64,000 bases of DNA from Qaidamihabitans albus (lineage in GTDB: Bacteria > Actinomycetota > Actinomycetes > Mycobacteriales > Pseudonocardiaceae): NCBI RefSeq assembly GCF_016464705.1, contig NZ_JAEHOB010000002.1:186001-250000 (forward strand), given 5' to 3'. The notes beneath the pieces were generated by a model. That model was not told the DNA's origin and did not search any database. It worked only from the letters and a program-made list of their open reading frames with translations. Below are positions 36,247 through 46,641 of this stretch, in pieces. A program made the position numbers and the translations under genes. Numbering within the stretch: position 1 is the stretch's first letter; each line of letters starts with the position of its first letter.

Positions 36247-36999
36247 ATGGATTCCGCCGAGGAGCTGCGCCGCGCCCGCGAGCTGGTCACCGGCGCCGGG
36301 CACATCGTGGCGATGACCGGCGCCGGCGTGTCGACCGACTCGGGTATCCCGGACTTCCGCGGGCCGAACGGCGTGTGGACGAAGAACCCCGGCGCCGAGC
36401 GCATGTCCAACCTGAGCGCCTATGTCGGCAGCAGGCAGGTCCGGGAGGAGGTTTGGCAGGCACGCGTACGGCATCCTGGCTGGGCGGCCCGGCCGAACGC
36501 GGCACACCACGCGCTCGCCGAGCTGGAGCGGTCGGGCCGGCTCGCCGCGATCGTCACGCAGAACATCGACGGACTGCACCAGCGGGCCGGTTCCGCTCCG
36601 GAAAGGGTCGTCGAGCTGCACGGCACGATGTTCGACACGGTGTGCCTGGGCTGCGGCGACCGGCGCGACATGCGGGAGGCCCTCGACCGGGTGGCCGCGG
36701 GCGAGACCGACCCGCCGTGCCTGCTCTGCGGCGGCATCCTCAAGTCGGCCACGATCTCGTTCGGCCAGGCGCTCGACGCCAAGGTGCTGCACCGCGCGAA
36801 GGAGCACGCGCAGGCCTGTGACCTCATGCTCGTCGCGGGCAGCTCGCTCACCGTGCACCCGGCGGCCGGCCTGGTCGGCCTTGCCGCGAGCGCGGGCGCG
36901 ACCGTGGTGGTGTGCAACGCATCCGAGACCCCGTACGACGACCAGGCGGCCGCCGTCCTGCGCGGCCCGCTCGGTGAGGTCCTTCCCGCACTCGTGTGA
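36247..36999 (+). CDS. NAD-dependent protein deacylase, Sir2 family
   Basis: A 250-residue sirtuin that removes acyl groups from lysines using NAD. NAD-binding GAGVSTDSGIPDFRG, catalytic TQNIDGLHQRAG with the active His in VVELHGTMFD, and a zinc Cys4 (CLGCGDR and CLLCGG). ISFGQALD replaces the usual ISFGE-like segment. The ATG at 36247 has GGAGG just upstream. Beside it, divergently, is an acyl-CoA dehydrogenase, a frequent class of sirtuin substrates, though no link is shown. Confidence 0.92.
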   Translation: MDSAEELRRARELVTGAGHIVAMTGAGVSTDSGIPDFRGPNGVWTKNPGAERMSNLSAYVGSRQVREEVWQARVRHPGWAARPNAAHHALAELERSGRLAAIVTQNIDGLHQRAGSAPERVVELHGTMFDTVCLGCGDRRDMREALDRVAAGETDPPCLLCGGILKSATISFGQALDAKVLHRAKEHAQACDLMLVAGSSLTVHPAAGLVGLAASAGATVVVCNASETPYDDQAAAVLRGPLGEVLPALV

Positions 37000-37006
37000 G
37001 CCCGGT

Positions 37007-37060
37007 CCAGCGCACCCGAAGCGGCATTCGTCGCGTTCAGCGCACCCGATGCCACATTCG
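37007..37060. repeat. 24-bp direct repeat after the sirtuin gene
   Basis: Two copies of a CAGCGCACCCGA-N-GC-ATTCG unit, with four mismatches, separated by 6 bp. The unit has no obvious palindrome. The role is unknown. Confidence 0.6.
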
Positions 37061-37080
37061 GGCGCGTGCCCAGGAAAGAA

Positions 37081-37122
37081 ACCCGGGAGGGTCCGGCCCC
37101 TGCCTTCCGGACCCACCCGGGT
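37081..37122. terminator. Bidirectional terminator hairpin
   Basis: 16-bp arms with a single mismatch (37081-37096 with 37107-37122) and a 10-base loop, 82 bp past the sirtuin stop. It also lies downstream of the convergent MFS gene. Confidence 0.75.
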
Positions 37123-37391
37123 GGCGCCCCCGATGGCGCGGCGCCGCGTCCGGCACCACGCTCACGGCCTCACCGATCGATCCCCCGCGGCCGTCGGCAA
37201 TACACTCGTGAGGGTGACGCTGGGTATCTGGCCCGCTCGGCTTTCAGATACGACACGCGACGCTACGGTTGCCGACTCCATCCCCGAAATCTTCACCGTA
37301 TCGCCACGCTCGGTAGCGAAAATCCCTCATCGAAGGCAATTACCAGGTCTACTCGGTCGCTCTGCGTAGCGCCAGTTGTTTCGCGACAACG

Positions 37392-38861
37392 TCACTCTAA
37401 TGGACCAACCGCTGTCACTCCTCGTGACGAATCGGCTGCGATTCGCCGGGTGATGCGGCGGGCATCCTGGGCGGCGAGAACGAGCGCGACGGCGACGAAA
37501 CCCACCGAGCACAGCATGGCCAGTGACAGCGCCGCCCGGTAGTCCTGTGCCGCACCGGCGACACGAGCGTGGAACACGGAGGCGAGTACGGCGACGCCGA
37601 TCGCGGTGCCGATCCGCTGGCCGGTCTGCAGCGCGCCGCCCGCCACCCCGGCCATCCGGGTCGGCACCCGGTTCAGCGTCAGCGTGGTGTTCGGCGAGAT
37701 GACCATCCCGCCGCCCACGCCGGCGACGAGCAGCGGCCCGGCCACCGCGAAGCCGATGTTGCCGGCAGGCACGAACAGCACCACCGTGGCCACGGCGCCG
37801 AGGCCGAGTGCGACGAGGCAGAGCCCGGCCACGGTGATCCGGCGGCCCCAGCGCGCGACCAGCCTGCCCGCGATCACGGCGGAAATGGCCGAGCCGAGGG
37901 CGAACGGCGTCACCGCGAGCCCCGACTGCAGGGGTGTGTAACCGAGTCCCTGCTGGAAGAACATCGCGAACACCAGCCAGATGCCGGTGAACCCGCAGAA
38001 GTACACGGTCGCGATCGAGGCCCCGGTCGCGAAGCCGGGCGTCTCGGTGAACAGCCGGGTGTCCAACAGCGGCGCGCGCCGCCTGCGCACCATGCGCCGC
38101 TCCCACCGCACGAAGGCGGCACCGAACACGATCGCAGGCGGGAACAGCCACCACAGCCTGCTCAGCCCGCCCTGTTCGGACTCGACCAGCGGCAGCAGGA
38201 CTCCGAGCACCGCGAGGCCGAGCAGGAGGCTGCCGACGAAGTCGAGTTCCTTGCGCAGCGGGCGCTTCCGCGGCGCCGCGCCCGGCAGCAGCCGCGCGGC
38301 GAGCACGAGGGCCACCGCCCCGATGGGGACGTTGACGAAGAACACCCAGCGCCAGCCGTTCTCCTCGCCGAAGGCCTTGATGATCAGTCCACCGAGGACC
38401 GGTCCGACGGCCGTGGAGATCCCGACCGTGGCGCCGAACATGCCGAACGCCCGCCCCCGTTCCGCGCCCCGGAAGAGCTCCTGGACCAGACCGGTGTTCT
38501 GCGGGGTGAGCAGGCCGGCCGCCATCCCCTGCAGGAGCCGGGCGGCGACCAGCATCGCCTCGTTCACCGCGGCACCGGCGAGCGCGCTGGTGAGCACGAA
38601 AGCCGACAGCGCCACGAGGAACATGCGACGCCTGCCCAGTGCGTCCCCGAGCCGGCCGCCGGACACGAGGACGAGCCCGAACGTGAGGGCGTAGCCGGAC
38701 ACCACCCACTGGGCGCCGGAGACGGACGCGCCGAGGCCGCGCTGGATCGACGGCAGCGCCACGTTGACGATGCTCACGTCGAGCAGGGACATGAACCCCG
38801 CGGTGAGGGTGACGGCGAGCGCGCGCCAGCGCCGGGGATCGGGCTCGTGGTCGGACGTCAC
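37392..38861 (-). CDS. MFS multidrug transporter, DHA2 (EmrB/QacA) family
   Basis: A 489-residue drug:proton antiporter with about 14 membrane helices. Motif A is GRLGDALGRRRMFL, helix 1 reads FMSLLDVSIVNVALPSIQ (the antiporter D-x2 motif), and motif C-like GPVLGGLIIKAF follows. The middle and C-terminal halves carry ALAVTPFALGSAISAVIAGRL and the usual GTAIGVAVLASVF. The efflux substrate cannot be told. It ends the 37.4-38.9 kb unit and is followed on the same strand upstream by dnaE; no local regulator is evident. Confidence 0.92.
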   Translation of the reverse strand: MTSDHEPDPRRWRALAVTLTAGFMSLLDVSIVNVALPSIQRGLGASVSGAQWVVSGYALTFGLVLVSGGRLGDALGRRRMFLVALSAFVLTSALAGAAVNEAMLVAARLLQGMAAGLLTPQNTGLVQELFRGAERGRAFGMFGATVGISTAVGPVLGGLIIKAFGEENGWRWVFFVNVPIGAVALVLAARLLPGAAPRKRPLRKELDFVGSLLLGLAVLGVLLPLVESEQGGLSRLWWLFPPAIVFGAAFVRWERRMVRRRRAPLLDTRLFTETPGFATGASIATVYFCGFTGIWLVFAMFFQQGLGYTPLQSGLAVTPFALGSAISAVIAGRLVARWGRRITVAGLCLVALGLGAVATVVLFVPAGNIGFAVAGPLLVAGVGGGMVISPNTTLTLNRVPTRMAGVAGGALQTGQRIGTAIGVAVLASVFHARVAGAAQDYRAALSLAMLCSVGFVAVALVLAAQDARRITRRIAADSSRGVTAVGPLE

Positions 38862-38886
38862 CCGTCCACGGTATTCAGCGCCCCGG

Positions 38887-41800
38887 TCAGGTGCTGGCCG
38901 TGATCCCCGGAATGCCTTTCAGCTCACCCATGAGCATGGAGGTGACCTTGACCGGGTAGTCGTACAGCGCGAACACCGTCTGCCGGTCCTTGCCGACCAG
39001 CTTGAGGTGGACGGGTGTCTCCCCGCGGTGCGCCTGCAGGGTCTGCTTCAGCTCGCTCACCACGCCCTGATCGATCCGCTCCGCGGAGGCGAGCAGCATC
39101 AGCGGCGGCTCCTCGTTCCCGATCGCGGCCTCGCTCAGGTCCAGCGGCACGAGCGCGCCACCGAAGACGGACATCCTGTCCTCGCGCCAGTTCACCCTGC
39201 CCTTGACCAGCACCGCGTTGTCCTCCACCAGGTCGGCGGAGAACATCGCGTACGCCTTGGCGAAGAACAGCACCTCCATCGAGGCGTCCATGTCCTCGAC
39301 CGTGCAGATCGCCCACGGCTCGCCCCGCTTGTTCACCCGCCGCTCCAGCGAGGTGATCAGCCCGGCGATCTCGATCTCGCCTTCCTTCGGCGGATCGTCG
39401 AGGATCGCGGCGATCGGCCGCCTGGCGTGCTTGCGCAGGATGCGCTCGGCGCCGTCGAGCGGGTGCGCGGACACGTAAAGGCCGAGCATCTCGCGTTCGT
39501 AGGCGAGCAACTGCTTGCGGGGGTACTCCTCCTCGCCGAACTTGAGGTGCGCGAGCGGGGACGAGGACTCCGTCGGCTCGGTGGTCTCGCCGGAGCCGAA
39601 CAGGTCGAACTGTCCCATCGCCTCCTGCCGTTTGAGCGGCACGACGGCTTCCACCGCGTCCTCGTGCACCTGGATCATCGAGAGGCGGGTGTTGCCGAGC
39701 GAGTCGAACGCGCCCGCCTTGATCAGCGACTCCACCACCCGCTTGTTGCACACCACCAGCTCCGACTTGTCGAGGAAGTCGGTGAACGTGGAGTACTTGC
39801 CCTTCTGCTCGCGGGTCCGGATGATCGACTCGACCACGTTGGCGCCGACGTTGCGCACGGCGCCGAGACCGAAGCGAATGTCGTCGCCGACGGCCGCGAA
39901 CCGCTGCTCCGACTCGTTGACGTCCGGCGGCAGCACCCTGATGCCGAGCCTGCGGCACTCGGAGAGGTAGATCGCGGACTTGTCCTTGTTGTCGCCCACC
40001 GAGGTGAGCAGGGCGGCCATGTACTCCGCCGGGTAGTTCGCCTTGAGGTAGGCGGTCCAGTAGGACACCAGGGCGTAGGCAGCGGCGTGGCTCTTGTTGA
40101 ACGCGTACCCGGCGAACGGGAGGATCGTGTCCCACAGCGCCTTGATGGCCTCGTCGGAGAAGCCGTTCTCCCGCATCCCGGCGTGGAAGCCCTCGAACTC
40201 CTTCTCCAGGACCTCCTGCTTCTTCTTGCCCATCGCGCGGCGCAGTACGTCAGCGCGGCCCATCGAGTAGCCGGCGACCTTCTGCCCGATGTGCATGATC
40301 TGTTCCTGATAGACGATCAGGCCGTGCGTGTCGGCCAGGATCTCCTTCAGGGGCTCCTCGAGCTCGGGGTGGATCGGCTTGACCTTCTGCCTGCCGTTCT
40401 TGCGGTCGGCGTAGTCGTTGTGGGCGTTCATGCCCATCGGCCCCGGCCGGTAGAGCGCGCCGACGGCCACGATGTCGTCGAAGCCGGTGGGCTGCATGCG
40501 CCGCAACAGGTCGCGCATGGCGCCGCCGTCCAGCTGGAAGACGCCGAGCGTGTCGCCACGGGAGAGCAGCTTGTAGGTCTCTGGATCGTCCATTCCGAGC
40601 CGGTCCAGATCGATCTCCTGGCCGCGGTTGGCCCTGATGTTGTCGATCGCGTCGCCGATGACGGTGAGGTTGCGCAGCCCGAGGAAGTCCATCTTCAACA
40701 GGCCGATGGCCTCACACGACGGGTAGTCCCAGCCGGTGATGACCGAGCCGTCGTCGCGCTGCCAGAGCGGGATGGAGTCCATCAGCGGCTCCGACGACAT
40801 GATCACCGCGCAGGCGTGCACGCCCGCGTTGCGGATCAGGCCCTCGAGGCCGCGCGCGGTGTTGAAGATCGTCGAGACTTCCTCGTCGTTCTCGATCAGC
40901 GAGCGCACCTCGGCGGCCTCGGCGTAGCGCTCGTGCTCGGGGTCGACGATGCCCGACAGCGAGATGTCCTTGGCCATGATCGGCGGCGGCAGCGCCTTGG
41001 AGATCTTGTCGGCGATGGCGTAACCGGGCTGGCCGTACTGCACCCGCGCCGCGTCCTTGATCGCCGCCTTGGTCTTGATGGTGCCGAAGGTGATCACCTG
41101 CGCGACGCGGTCGGCGCCGTACTTCTCGGTGGCGTAGCGCACCATCTCGCCGCGCCTGCGGTCGTCGAAGTCGATGTCGATGTCGGGCATCGACGCGCGC
41201 TCGGGGTTGAGGAACCGCTCGAACAGCAGCTTCTGCGGGATGGGGTCCAGGTTGGTGATACCGAGCGCGTAGGCCACCAGCGAGCCCGCCGCGGAGCCAC
41301 GGCCGGGGCCGACCCGGATGTCGACGCTGCGGGCGTAGTTGATCAGGTCGGCGACCACCAGGAAGTAGGCGGGGAAACCCTTCTGGTTGATCACGCCGAG
41401 CTCGTGCTGCACCCGCTCGAGATAGCCGTCCGGGATGCCGTCCGGAAAGCGCCACTCCAGGCCCTTCATCACCTCGTGGTGCAGCCAGCTCCCCTCGTCG
41501 TGGCCCTCGGGCACGGTGAACTTCGGCATCCGGTCGCGGTGCGCGTAGATCTCCTCGTAGGACTGCACGCGCTCGGCGATCAGCAGCGTCGCGTCCGCGG
41601 CACCGGGGACCTCGGTGTCCCAGTACTCGCGCATCTCGGCGGCCGACTTGAGGTAGTAGCCGTCGCCGTCGAACTTGAACCGGTTCGGGTCGGAGAGCGT
41701 CTTGCCGGACTGCACGCACAGCAGCGCCGAGTGCGAGTCGGCCTGGTCCTTGGTGACGTAGTGCGAGTCGTTGGTGGCCAGCGGGCTGAGGCCGAGCTGC

Positions 41801-42450
41801 CTGCCGATCTCCAGCAGGCCATCGCGCACCGAACGCTCGATCGGCAGCCCGTGGTCCATCAGCTCGAGGAAGAAGTTGTCCGCGCCGAAGATGTCCCGGT
41901 AGTCGGCGGCGGCCCGCAGTGCCTCGTCCTTCTGCCCGAGCCGCAGCCGGGTCTGCACCTCGCCGGAAGGGCACCCGGTGGTGGCGATGATGCCCTCGGC
42001 GTTCTCCGCGATCAGCTCGCGGTCCATCCGCGGCTTGCGGTAGTAGCCCTGCATCGACGCCAGCGAGGAGAGCTTGAACAGGTTGCGCAGGCCGGTGGCG
42101 TTCTCGGCCAGCATCGTCATGTGGGTGTAGGCGCCGCCGCCCGAGACGTCACCACCCTCACCGAACTCGTCCGCGCCGCGCTGGTTGCTCTGCCCCCAGA
42201 AGACCGGCTTCTTGTGGAACCGGCTCTCCGGCGCGACGTATGCCTCGATGCCGATGATCGGCTTGATCCCGGCCTGGCGTGCCTGCTGGTAGAACTCGTC
42301 GGCGCCGTACATGTTGCCGTGGTCGGTCATCCCCACGGCCGGCATCTCCAGCCGGGCCGCCTCCGAGAACAGCGGAGCGATCTTCGCCGCACCATCGAGC
42401 ATCGAGTACTCGGTGTGGACGTGCAGGTGGACGAAGGAATCGTTCGACAC
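38887..42450 (-). CDS. dnaE: DNA polymerase III alpha subunit
   Basis: Replicative C-family polymerase, 1187 residues, the length of mycobacterial DnaE1. The N-terminal PHP domain keeps metal ligands ([28 protein letters not shown]), so it may retain proofreading exonuclease activity as in DnaE1. Catalytic aspartates are in [14 protein letters not shown] near residue 420 with a third in a later palm motif. The fingers, helix-hairpin-helix and OB-fold ([17 protein letters not shown]) follow. It ends with a tau-binding tail. It is transcribed alone, with a 25-bp gap to the MFS gene. Confidence 0.97.
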   Translation of the reverse strand: MSNDSFVHLHVHTEYSMLDGAAKIAPLFSEAARLEMPAVGMTDHGNMYGADEFYQQARQAGIKPIIGIEAYVAPESRFHKKPVFWGQSNQRGADEFGEGGDVSGGGAYTHMTMLAENATGLRNLFKLSSLASMQGYYRKPRMDRELIAENAEGIIATTGCPSGEVQTRLRLGQKDEALRAAADYRDIFGADNFFLELMDHGLPIERSVRDGLLEIGRQLGLSPLATNDSHYVTKDQADSHSALLCVQSGKTLSDPNRFKFDGDGYYLKSAAEMREYWDTEVPGAADATLLIAERVQSYEEIYAHRDRMPKFTVPEGHDEGSWLHHEVMKGLEWRFPDGIPDGYLERVQHELGVINQKGFPAYFLVVADLINYARSVDIRVGPGRGSAAGSLVAYALGITNLDPIPQKLLFERFLNPERASMPDIDIDFDDRRRGEMVRYATEKYGADRVAQVITFGTIKTKAAIKDAARVQYGQPGYAIADKISKALPPPIMAKDISLSGIVDPEHERYAEAAEVRSLIENDEEVSTIFNTARGLEGLIRNAGVHACAVIMSSEPLMDSIPLWQRDDGSVITGWDYPSCEAIGLLKMDFLGLRNLTVIGDAIDNIRANRGQEIDLDRLGMDDPETYKLLSRGDTLGVFQLDGGAMRDLLRRMQPTGFDDIVAVGALYRPGPMGMNAHNDYADRKNGRQKVKPIHPELEEPLKEILADTHGLIVYQEQIMHIGQKVAGYSMGRADVLRRAMGKKKQEVLEKEFEGFHAGMRENGFSDEAIKALWDTILPFAGYAFNKSHAAAYALVSYWTAYLKANYPAEYMAALLTSVGDNKDKSAIYLSECRRLGIRVLPPDVNESEQRFAAVGDDIRFGLGAVRNVGANVVESIIRTREQKGKYSTFTDFLDKSELVVCNKRVVESLIKAGAFDSLGNTRLSMIQVHEDAVEAVVPLKRQEAMGQFDLFGSGETTEPTESSSPLAHLKFGEEEYPRKQLLAYEREMLGLYVSAHPLDGAERILRKHARRPIAAILDDPPKEGEIEIAGLITSLERRVNKRGEPWAICTVEDMDASMEVLFFAKAYAMFSADLVEDNAVLVKGRVNWREDRMSVFGGALVPLDLSEAAIGNEEPPLMLLASAERIDQGVVSELKQTLQAHRGETPVHLKLVGKDRQTVFALYDYPVKVTSMLMGELKGIPGITAST

Positions 42451-42623
42451 CAGCGAAAACCTCCCCTGAGTGGTACGAGCGGCGGCACGCGTCCCGCAGG
42501 CTCATCACCCTAGCCCGGGGGTGCGACAGAACCGAGGAGCAGGGCGCGCCCCCGATCTTCCCTCGCCGGCCCGCCTCGGTGGTGGCGACCCGCCGTACGG
42601 ACCACGGACTCAGCCTCGGTGGC

Positions 42624-43763
42624 TCAGCGCGGATGGAGGAGGTTGCGCGCGATGACGAGCTTCTGGATCTCGCTGGTTCCCTCGTAAATCCGGAACAGGC
42701 GCGCGTCGCGGTAGATGCGTTCCACGGCGACACCCCGCATGTAGCCCATGCCGCCGTGCACCTGCACCGCGCGGTCGGCGACCCGGCCGAGCATCTCGGT
42801 GCAGAAAAGCTTGGCGCTGGAGGGGCCGAGCGTGCGGTCCGCGCCCGAGTCGTACTCCCCGGCCGCCTGCAGCACCATCGCCCGCCCGGCGGCCAGCTCG
42901 GCGTGCGACTCCGCGAGCAGCGCCTGCACGAGCTGGAAGTCGCCGATCGCGCGGCCGCCCTGCCGGGTGTCGCGCGCGTGCTCGACCGCCTCGGCCAGTG
43001 CCCGCTCGGCCATGCCGACGCACACCGCGGCGATGTGTAGCCTGCCCCTGGCCAGTGAGGCCATCGCGATCCGGAACCCGTCACCCTCGGCGCCGATCAC
43101 CGCGTCGGCGGGCACGCGCACCTCGTCGAGGAACACCTCGGCGGTCCAGGCGCCCGCCTGTCCCATCTTGGGGTCGTGCGGGCCGACGGTCAGTCCGGGC
43201 AGGCCCGCGGGCACGAGCAGCGCGGAGATGCCGTGCCGCCCGGACGCCGCCGGATCGGTCCGCGCGAACACCACGAACACGTCGGCGAGCGGGGCGTTGG
43301 TGATGAACCGCTTCGTGCCCGAGAGCACATACCCGTCGCCGTCGCGGACGGCCTTGCTGGCCAGCCCGCTCGGGTCCGACCCGGCCTCGGTCTCGGTCAG
43401 CGCGAAGGCCGCGATCGCCTCGCCCGCGGCCAGCTTCGGCAGCCAGTGCTCCCGCTGCGCGGTGCTGCCGTAGTTGACGATCGCCTGGCCCGCGATTCCG
43501 TTGTTCGTGCCGAACAGGGAGCGGAACGCCGGGGTGGTGTAGCCGAGCTCGATGGCGAGCCGCACGTCCTCGGCCATGCTCAGCCCGAGCCCGCCGTACT
43601 CGGCGGGCAGTGCCCAGCCGAACAGCCCGAGCCCGGCGGCCTTGTCCCGGATCTCGGCGGAGATCTCGTCCCGCTCGTCGATCTCCGCCTCCCTGGGAAC
43701 CACCTCCCGTCGGACGAACTCCCGTACCGCCGACCGGATGGCTGCGAAGTCCTCGGCGTCCAC
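42624..43763 (-). CDS. Acyl-CoA dehydrogenase
   Basis: A 379-residue medium-length FAD enzyme. It has the two ACAD signatures: FALTETEAGSDPSGLASKAV and QVHGGMGYMRGVAVERIYRD, then IYEGTSEIQKLVIARNLL at the end (the active base lies in this C-terminal helix region). A GTG at 43763 with GGGAGG four bases upstream is preferred over an ATG at 43799. The substrate chain length is unknown. The class V aminotransferase upstream is on the same strand with a 51-bp gap. Confidence 0.9.
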   Translation of the reverse strand: MDAEDFAAIRSAVREFVRREVVPREAEIDERDEISAEIRDKAAGLGLFGWALPAEYGGLGLSMAEDVRLAIELGYTTPAFRSLFGTNNGIAGQAIVNYGSTAQREHWLPKLAAGEAIAAFALTETEAGSDPSGLASKAVRDGDGYVLSGTKRFITNAPLADVFVVFARTDPAASGRHGISALLVPAGLPGLTVGPHDPKMGQAGAWTAEVFLDEVRVPADAVIGAEGDGFRIAMASLARGRLHIAAVCVGMAERALAEAVEHARDTRQGGRAIGDFQLVQALLAESHAELAAGRAMVLQAAGEYDSGADRTLGPSSAKLFCTEMLGRVADRAVQVHGGMGYMRGVAVERIYRDARLFRIYEGTSEIQKLVIARNLLHPR

Positions 43764-43814
43764 GCGACCTCCCGCTCCACTGATCAAGCGCTTACTCACG
43801 TGGAAGCGTACCGG

Positions 43815-45002
43815 TCACGAAACCGGCGCGGACACCTCCTCGACGAGCCGCCGGATCTCCTCCTCGGTGTTGTAGTAGTGCACCGAGGCCCGCACGAGCG
43901 GCGGCAGGCCACGCGCGGGCAGGTCGTACCGGGCCGAGCCTGCCGAGGCCACCGAGGTGTTGATCCCGGCCGCGGCCAGCCGCCGCTGCACGTCGGCGGA
44001 GTCCTCACCGTCGACGGTGAAGGTGACGATGCCGCAGCGGCGGGTGCCCTGATCGTGCACCGCGACGCCGGGCAGCGCCGCGAGCTCAGCGCGGAGCTGC
44101 CCGGCCAGCTCGGTGACCCGCCGCTCGATGTCCGGCAGCCCCAAGGACAGCGCGTAGTCCACCGCGGCGCCCAGCCCGAGCACGGCCGCGACGTTGCGCT
44201 CCCACGTCTCGAACCTGCGGGCGCCGTCGGCCAGCTCGTAGCGATCGGGCGCGGTCCACGCGGCCGAGTGCAGGTCGAGCATGGCCGGCTCGACACGCTC
44301 CCACAGGCGCTGCCGCACGTAGAGGAAACCGGTGCCGCGCGGGCCGCGCAGGAACTTGCGGCCGGTCACGCTGAGCGCGTCGCAGCGCAGCCGCTCGACG
44401 TCGAGGTCGAGCTGCCCGGCCGACTGGCACGCGTCCAGCAGGAACGGAACCCCCGCCTCCTCGGTGATCTCGCCGATCTCCTCGGCCGGGTTGACCAGGC
44501 CGCCCTGGGTGGGCACGTGGGTGATCGCGACCAGCCGCACCCCGGAGTCGAGCCGCCTGCGCAGGTCCGCGAGGTCGAGCTGGCCGTTCGCGTCGTCGTC
44601 GACCACCTCGATCACCGCCCCGGTACGCCCGGCGACCTGGAGCAGCGCGATCGCGTTGCTGGCGTACTCGGCGCGGCAGGTCAGAATCCGGTCGCCGGGG
44701 CGGAAGTCGAGCGCGTAGAAGACCGCCTGCCAAGCCCTGGTCGCGGAGTCCACCAGAGCGACGTCCCGCGCGGACGCGTTGACCAGCGTGGCGATCGACT
44801 CGTAGACGGCGTCGACCCGTGGCTGTGCCCCGGCCGCCGCCTCGTAGCCGCCGCGCAGCTCCTCGGCACGCAGGTGCTCGATCACGGTGTCGGTCACCCG
44901 GCGCGGCGGCAGCGCCGATCCCGCGTTGTTCAGATGGATCACCTCGGCGCACCCCGGCGTCTCGGCCCGTGCTCTGCTGACGTCCTCCGCGCGCATCACC
45001 AT
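43815..45002 (-). CDS. Aminotransferase class V-fold PLP enzyme
   Basis: A 395-residue fold-type I PLP enzyme related to cysteine desulfurases and isopenicillin-N epimerase-like proteins. It begins HLNNAGSALPPRRVTDTVIE, has the PLP phosphate and Asp region FLLDACQSAGQLDLDV and the Schiff-base Lys in SVTGRKFLRGPRGTGFLYV. No IscS-type active-site Cys loop is evident, so desulfurase activity is not assured. The AVHDQGTRRCGIVTF segment near the C-terminus carries a lone Cys. It is divergent from the PP2C gene; the substrate is not known. Confidence 0.85.
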   Translation of the reverse strand: MVMRAEDVSRARAETPGCAEVIHLNNAGSALPPRRVTDTVIEHLRAEELRGGYEAAAGAQPRVDAVYESIATLVNASARDVALVDSATRAWQAVFYALDFRPGDRILTCRAEYASNAIALLQVAGRTGAVIEVVDDDANGQLDLADLRRRLDSGVRLVAITHVPTQGGLVNPAEEIGEITEEAGVPFLLDACQSAGQLDLDVERLRCDALSVTGRKFLRGPRGTGFLYVRQRLWERVEPAMLDLHSAAWTAPDRYELADGARRFETWERNVAAVLGLGAAVDYALSLGLPDIERRVTELAGQLRAELAALPGVAVHDQGTRRCGIVTFTVDGEDSADVQRRLAAAGINTSVASAGSARYDLPARGLPPLVRASVHYYNTEEEIRRLVEEVSAPVS

Positions 45003-45067
45003 GGCGCCATTCTGACCGAACCGTCCACGCTCGCAGGCCGGTTTTCCGCACGTGGTTCACTGCACAT

Positions 45068-45817
45068 ATGACTCACGACGAGGTGCTCGTGCTCCGGTAC
45101 GCGGCCGGCTCCGACACCGGGCGGCGACGCGAGGAGAACGAGGACTCGGCCTTCACGAGCCCGCGCCTTCTGGCGGTCGCGGATGGCATGGGCGGGCACG
45201 CCCACGGCGAGGTGGCGAGCGAGGTGGCGATCGCCGCGATCGCCGATCTGGACCGGCGGCTCACCGATGTCGGCACGGAGGAGCTGGACCCGGCCGCCGA
45301 GCTCGCGCAGGGCGTGGCCGACGCGGCGGAACGCCTCGACGAACGGGTGGCGGCGAACCCCGATCTGGCGGGGATGGGCACCACGCTCACCGCACTGCTC
45401 TGGGACGGGACCCGGTTCGCGCTTGCCCACATCGGCGACTCCCGCGGCTACCTGTTCAGGGAGGGCGAGCTCAGCAGGATCACGCGGGACCACACGGTGG
45501 TGCAGTCGCTCGTCGACGAGGGCAGCCTGGCGCCCGAGCTGGCGGCGAGCCACCCGCACCGCTCGGTGCTCACGCGCGCTCTGCTGGCCGACAGCCCGGC
45601 CGAGCCGGACGTGTCGATCCAGCCGGTGCGCGCCGGCGACCGGTACCTGCTCTGCTCCGACGGCCTCACCGACGTGGTGACCGACGGGGAGATCGGCGAC
45701 GTCCTGGAGTCCGGCGGCGAGCCGGAGGAGGTCGTGCGGACACTCATCGACCTCGCCAACAGCCACGGCGGCCCGGACAACATCACCTGCGTCGTCGTGG
45801 ACGTCGGGATCGCCTAG
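45068..45817 (+). CDS. PP2C-family Ser/Thr protein phosphatase
   Basis: A 249-residue metal-dependent phosphatase that removes phosphate from Ser/Thr. Motifs are DTGRRREENEDSAF, LAVADGMGGHAHGEVAS, GTTLTALLWDG, AHIGDSRGYLFREGELSRIT, LLCSDGLTDVV and GGPDNITCVVV; the Asp metal ligands are all present. There is no membrane segment, so it is cytosolic. The partner kinase (PknB-like) is not in the window. It stands alone, divergent from the aminotransferase and convergent with a DUF4383 gene. Confidence 0.93.
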   Translation: MTHDEVLVLRYAAGSDTGRRREENEDSAFTSPRLLAVADGMGGHAHGEVASEVAIAAIADLDRRLTDVGTEELDPAAELAQGVADAAERLDERVAANPDLAGMGTTLTALLWDGTRFALAHIGDSRGYLFREGELSRITRDHTVVQSLVDEGSLAPELAASHPHRSVLTRALLADSPAEPDVSIQPVRAGDRYLLCSDGLTDVVTDGEIGDVLESGGEPEEVVRTLIDLANSHGGPDNITCVVVDVGIA

Positions 45818-45822
45818 TGCCT

Positions 45823-45884
45823 GGTCACCGCTCGTGAGTGTTTGGCCGAGTTAGAACGCGGTTCCTCACTCACGAGCGGTGACC
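45823..45884. repeat. Palindromic intergenic element, copy 5 (extended arms)
   Basis: 18-bp perfect outer arms (GGTCACCGCTCGTGAGTG and complement) enclose a degenerate inner part with the GAGTTAGAAC core. It is the longest copy, between the convergent PP2C and DUF4383 genes; it starts 5 bp after the PP2C stop. Confidence 0.85.
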
Positions 45885-45970
45885 TGCGGAAACAGTGCGC
45901 ACCGGTCTCCCTGCGCGGCGTCGGCTCCCGGCGGCGGAGCCGAGCCGATGCCGCGCGGGAGGAGGCGGCC

Positions 45971-46552
45971 CTAGCGAGCCGGGTCGTGCCTGCCGAAGCG
46001 CCGGTGCCCGCCGTGCTCGGTGGTCTCGGTGGTCTCGGTGGTCGGTTCGTTTTCCTCGGCAGGCCGTCGCTCCTCAACCGTGCCCGGCGGCACCGTCTCC
46101 CCGCGCTCCACGACCCTGCGGGCCGGCAGCACGGCGATCAGCAGGCCGACGAGCGCGGTGCCGAGGTGCAGCCAGTTGTCGGCGGTGTCGATCGCCAACG
46201 GGTTGCCCAGTCCGGAGACCGGGTTGGTCGCGAACACGTCGGTGATCGCCAGGCCCCACACGAACAGCACGCCGAAGGCCACGAACAGCAGCCACCCGAA
46301 CGTACGGGCCAGCCCGGACATCACCGCCATCAGCACGCCGAGCACACCGATGACGAGATGCACCACGTTGTGCAGCGGGTTGATGGCGAACACCCACAGC
46401 GTGCTGTGCTCCGCCGCGGCGAAGTCGCCGAACCCGGTAATGGTGAAGCCGATGATCCCGATGGCCAGGTACGCCAGCCCAACGAGCCCCGCCAGGACCT
46501 GCGTGGGCTGCAGACCCCCCACCCGGACCCGGGTTTCTGCCGGACGAGTCAT
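45971..46552 (-). CDS. DUF4383 membrane protein
   Basis: A 193-residue protein with four membrane helices: LAGLVGLAYLAIGIIGF, HNVVHLVIGVLGVLMAVM, FGWLLFVAFGVLFVWGLAI and LHLGTALVGLLIAVLP. The INPLHNVVHLVIG and DNWLHLGTALVGL elements are the DUF4383 hallmarks. A soluble C-terminal tail is Glu/Thr-rich (NEPTTETTETTEHGGH) with a His-rich end. The ATG at 46552 was chosen by family length. The function is unknown; relatives are often stress-related in actinomycetes. Confidence 0.85.
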   Translation of the reverse strand: MTRPAETRVRVGGLQPTQVLAGLVGLAYLAIGIIGFTITGFGDFAAAEHSTLWVFAINPLHNVVHLVIGVLGVLMAVMSGLARTFGWLLFVAFGVLFVWGLAITDVFATNPVSGLGNPLAIDTADNWLHLGTALVGLLIAVLPARRVVERGETVPPGTVEERRPAEENEPTTETTETTEHGGHRRFGRHDPAR

Positions 46553-46641
46553 GACCGCCTCCTCTGTGCGATGGGTCACTGTCCGGTGTTTACCCGCGCG
46601 GAAATGGACAAAACCCGCCACCGCGTCCCGGCCCGGCAGGC

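Larger units (their letters stand above)
37000..37391. other. 392-bp gene-free gap between convergent genes
   Basis: Holds a 24-bp direct repeat (37007-37030 and 37037-37060, CAGCGCACCCGA core), a terminator hairpin at 37081-37122 and, from about 37200, a stretch of lower GC and codon bias unlike nearby genes. A 54-codon GTG frame at about 37208-37372 exists, but its codon use does not look coding. I see no RNA gene. Confidence 0.5.

Noticed and set aside
38764-42513. A 1249-codon plus-strand frame opposite dnaE
   Set aside because: It is the mirror of dnaE's codon bias in very high-GC DNA; the translation is low-complexity Arg/Ala/His/Leu with no motif, while dnaE itself is unmistakable.
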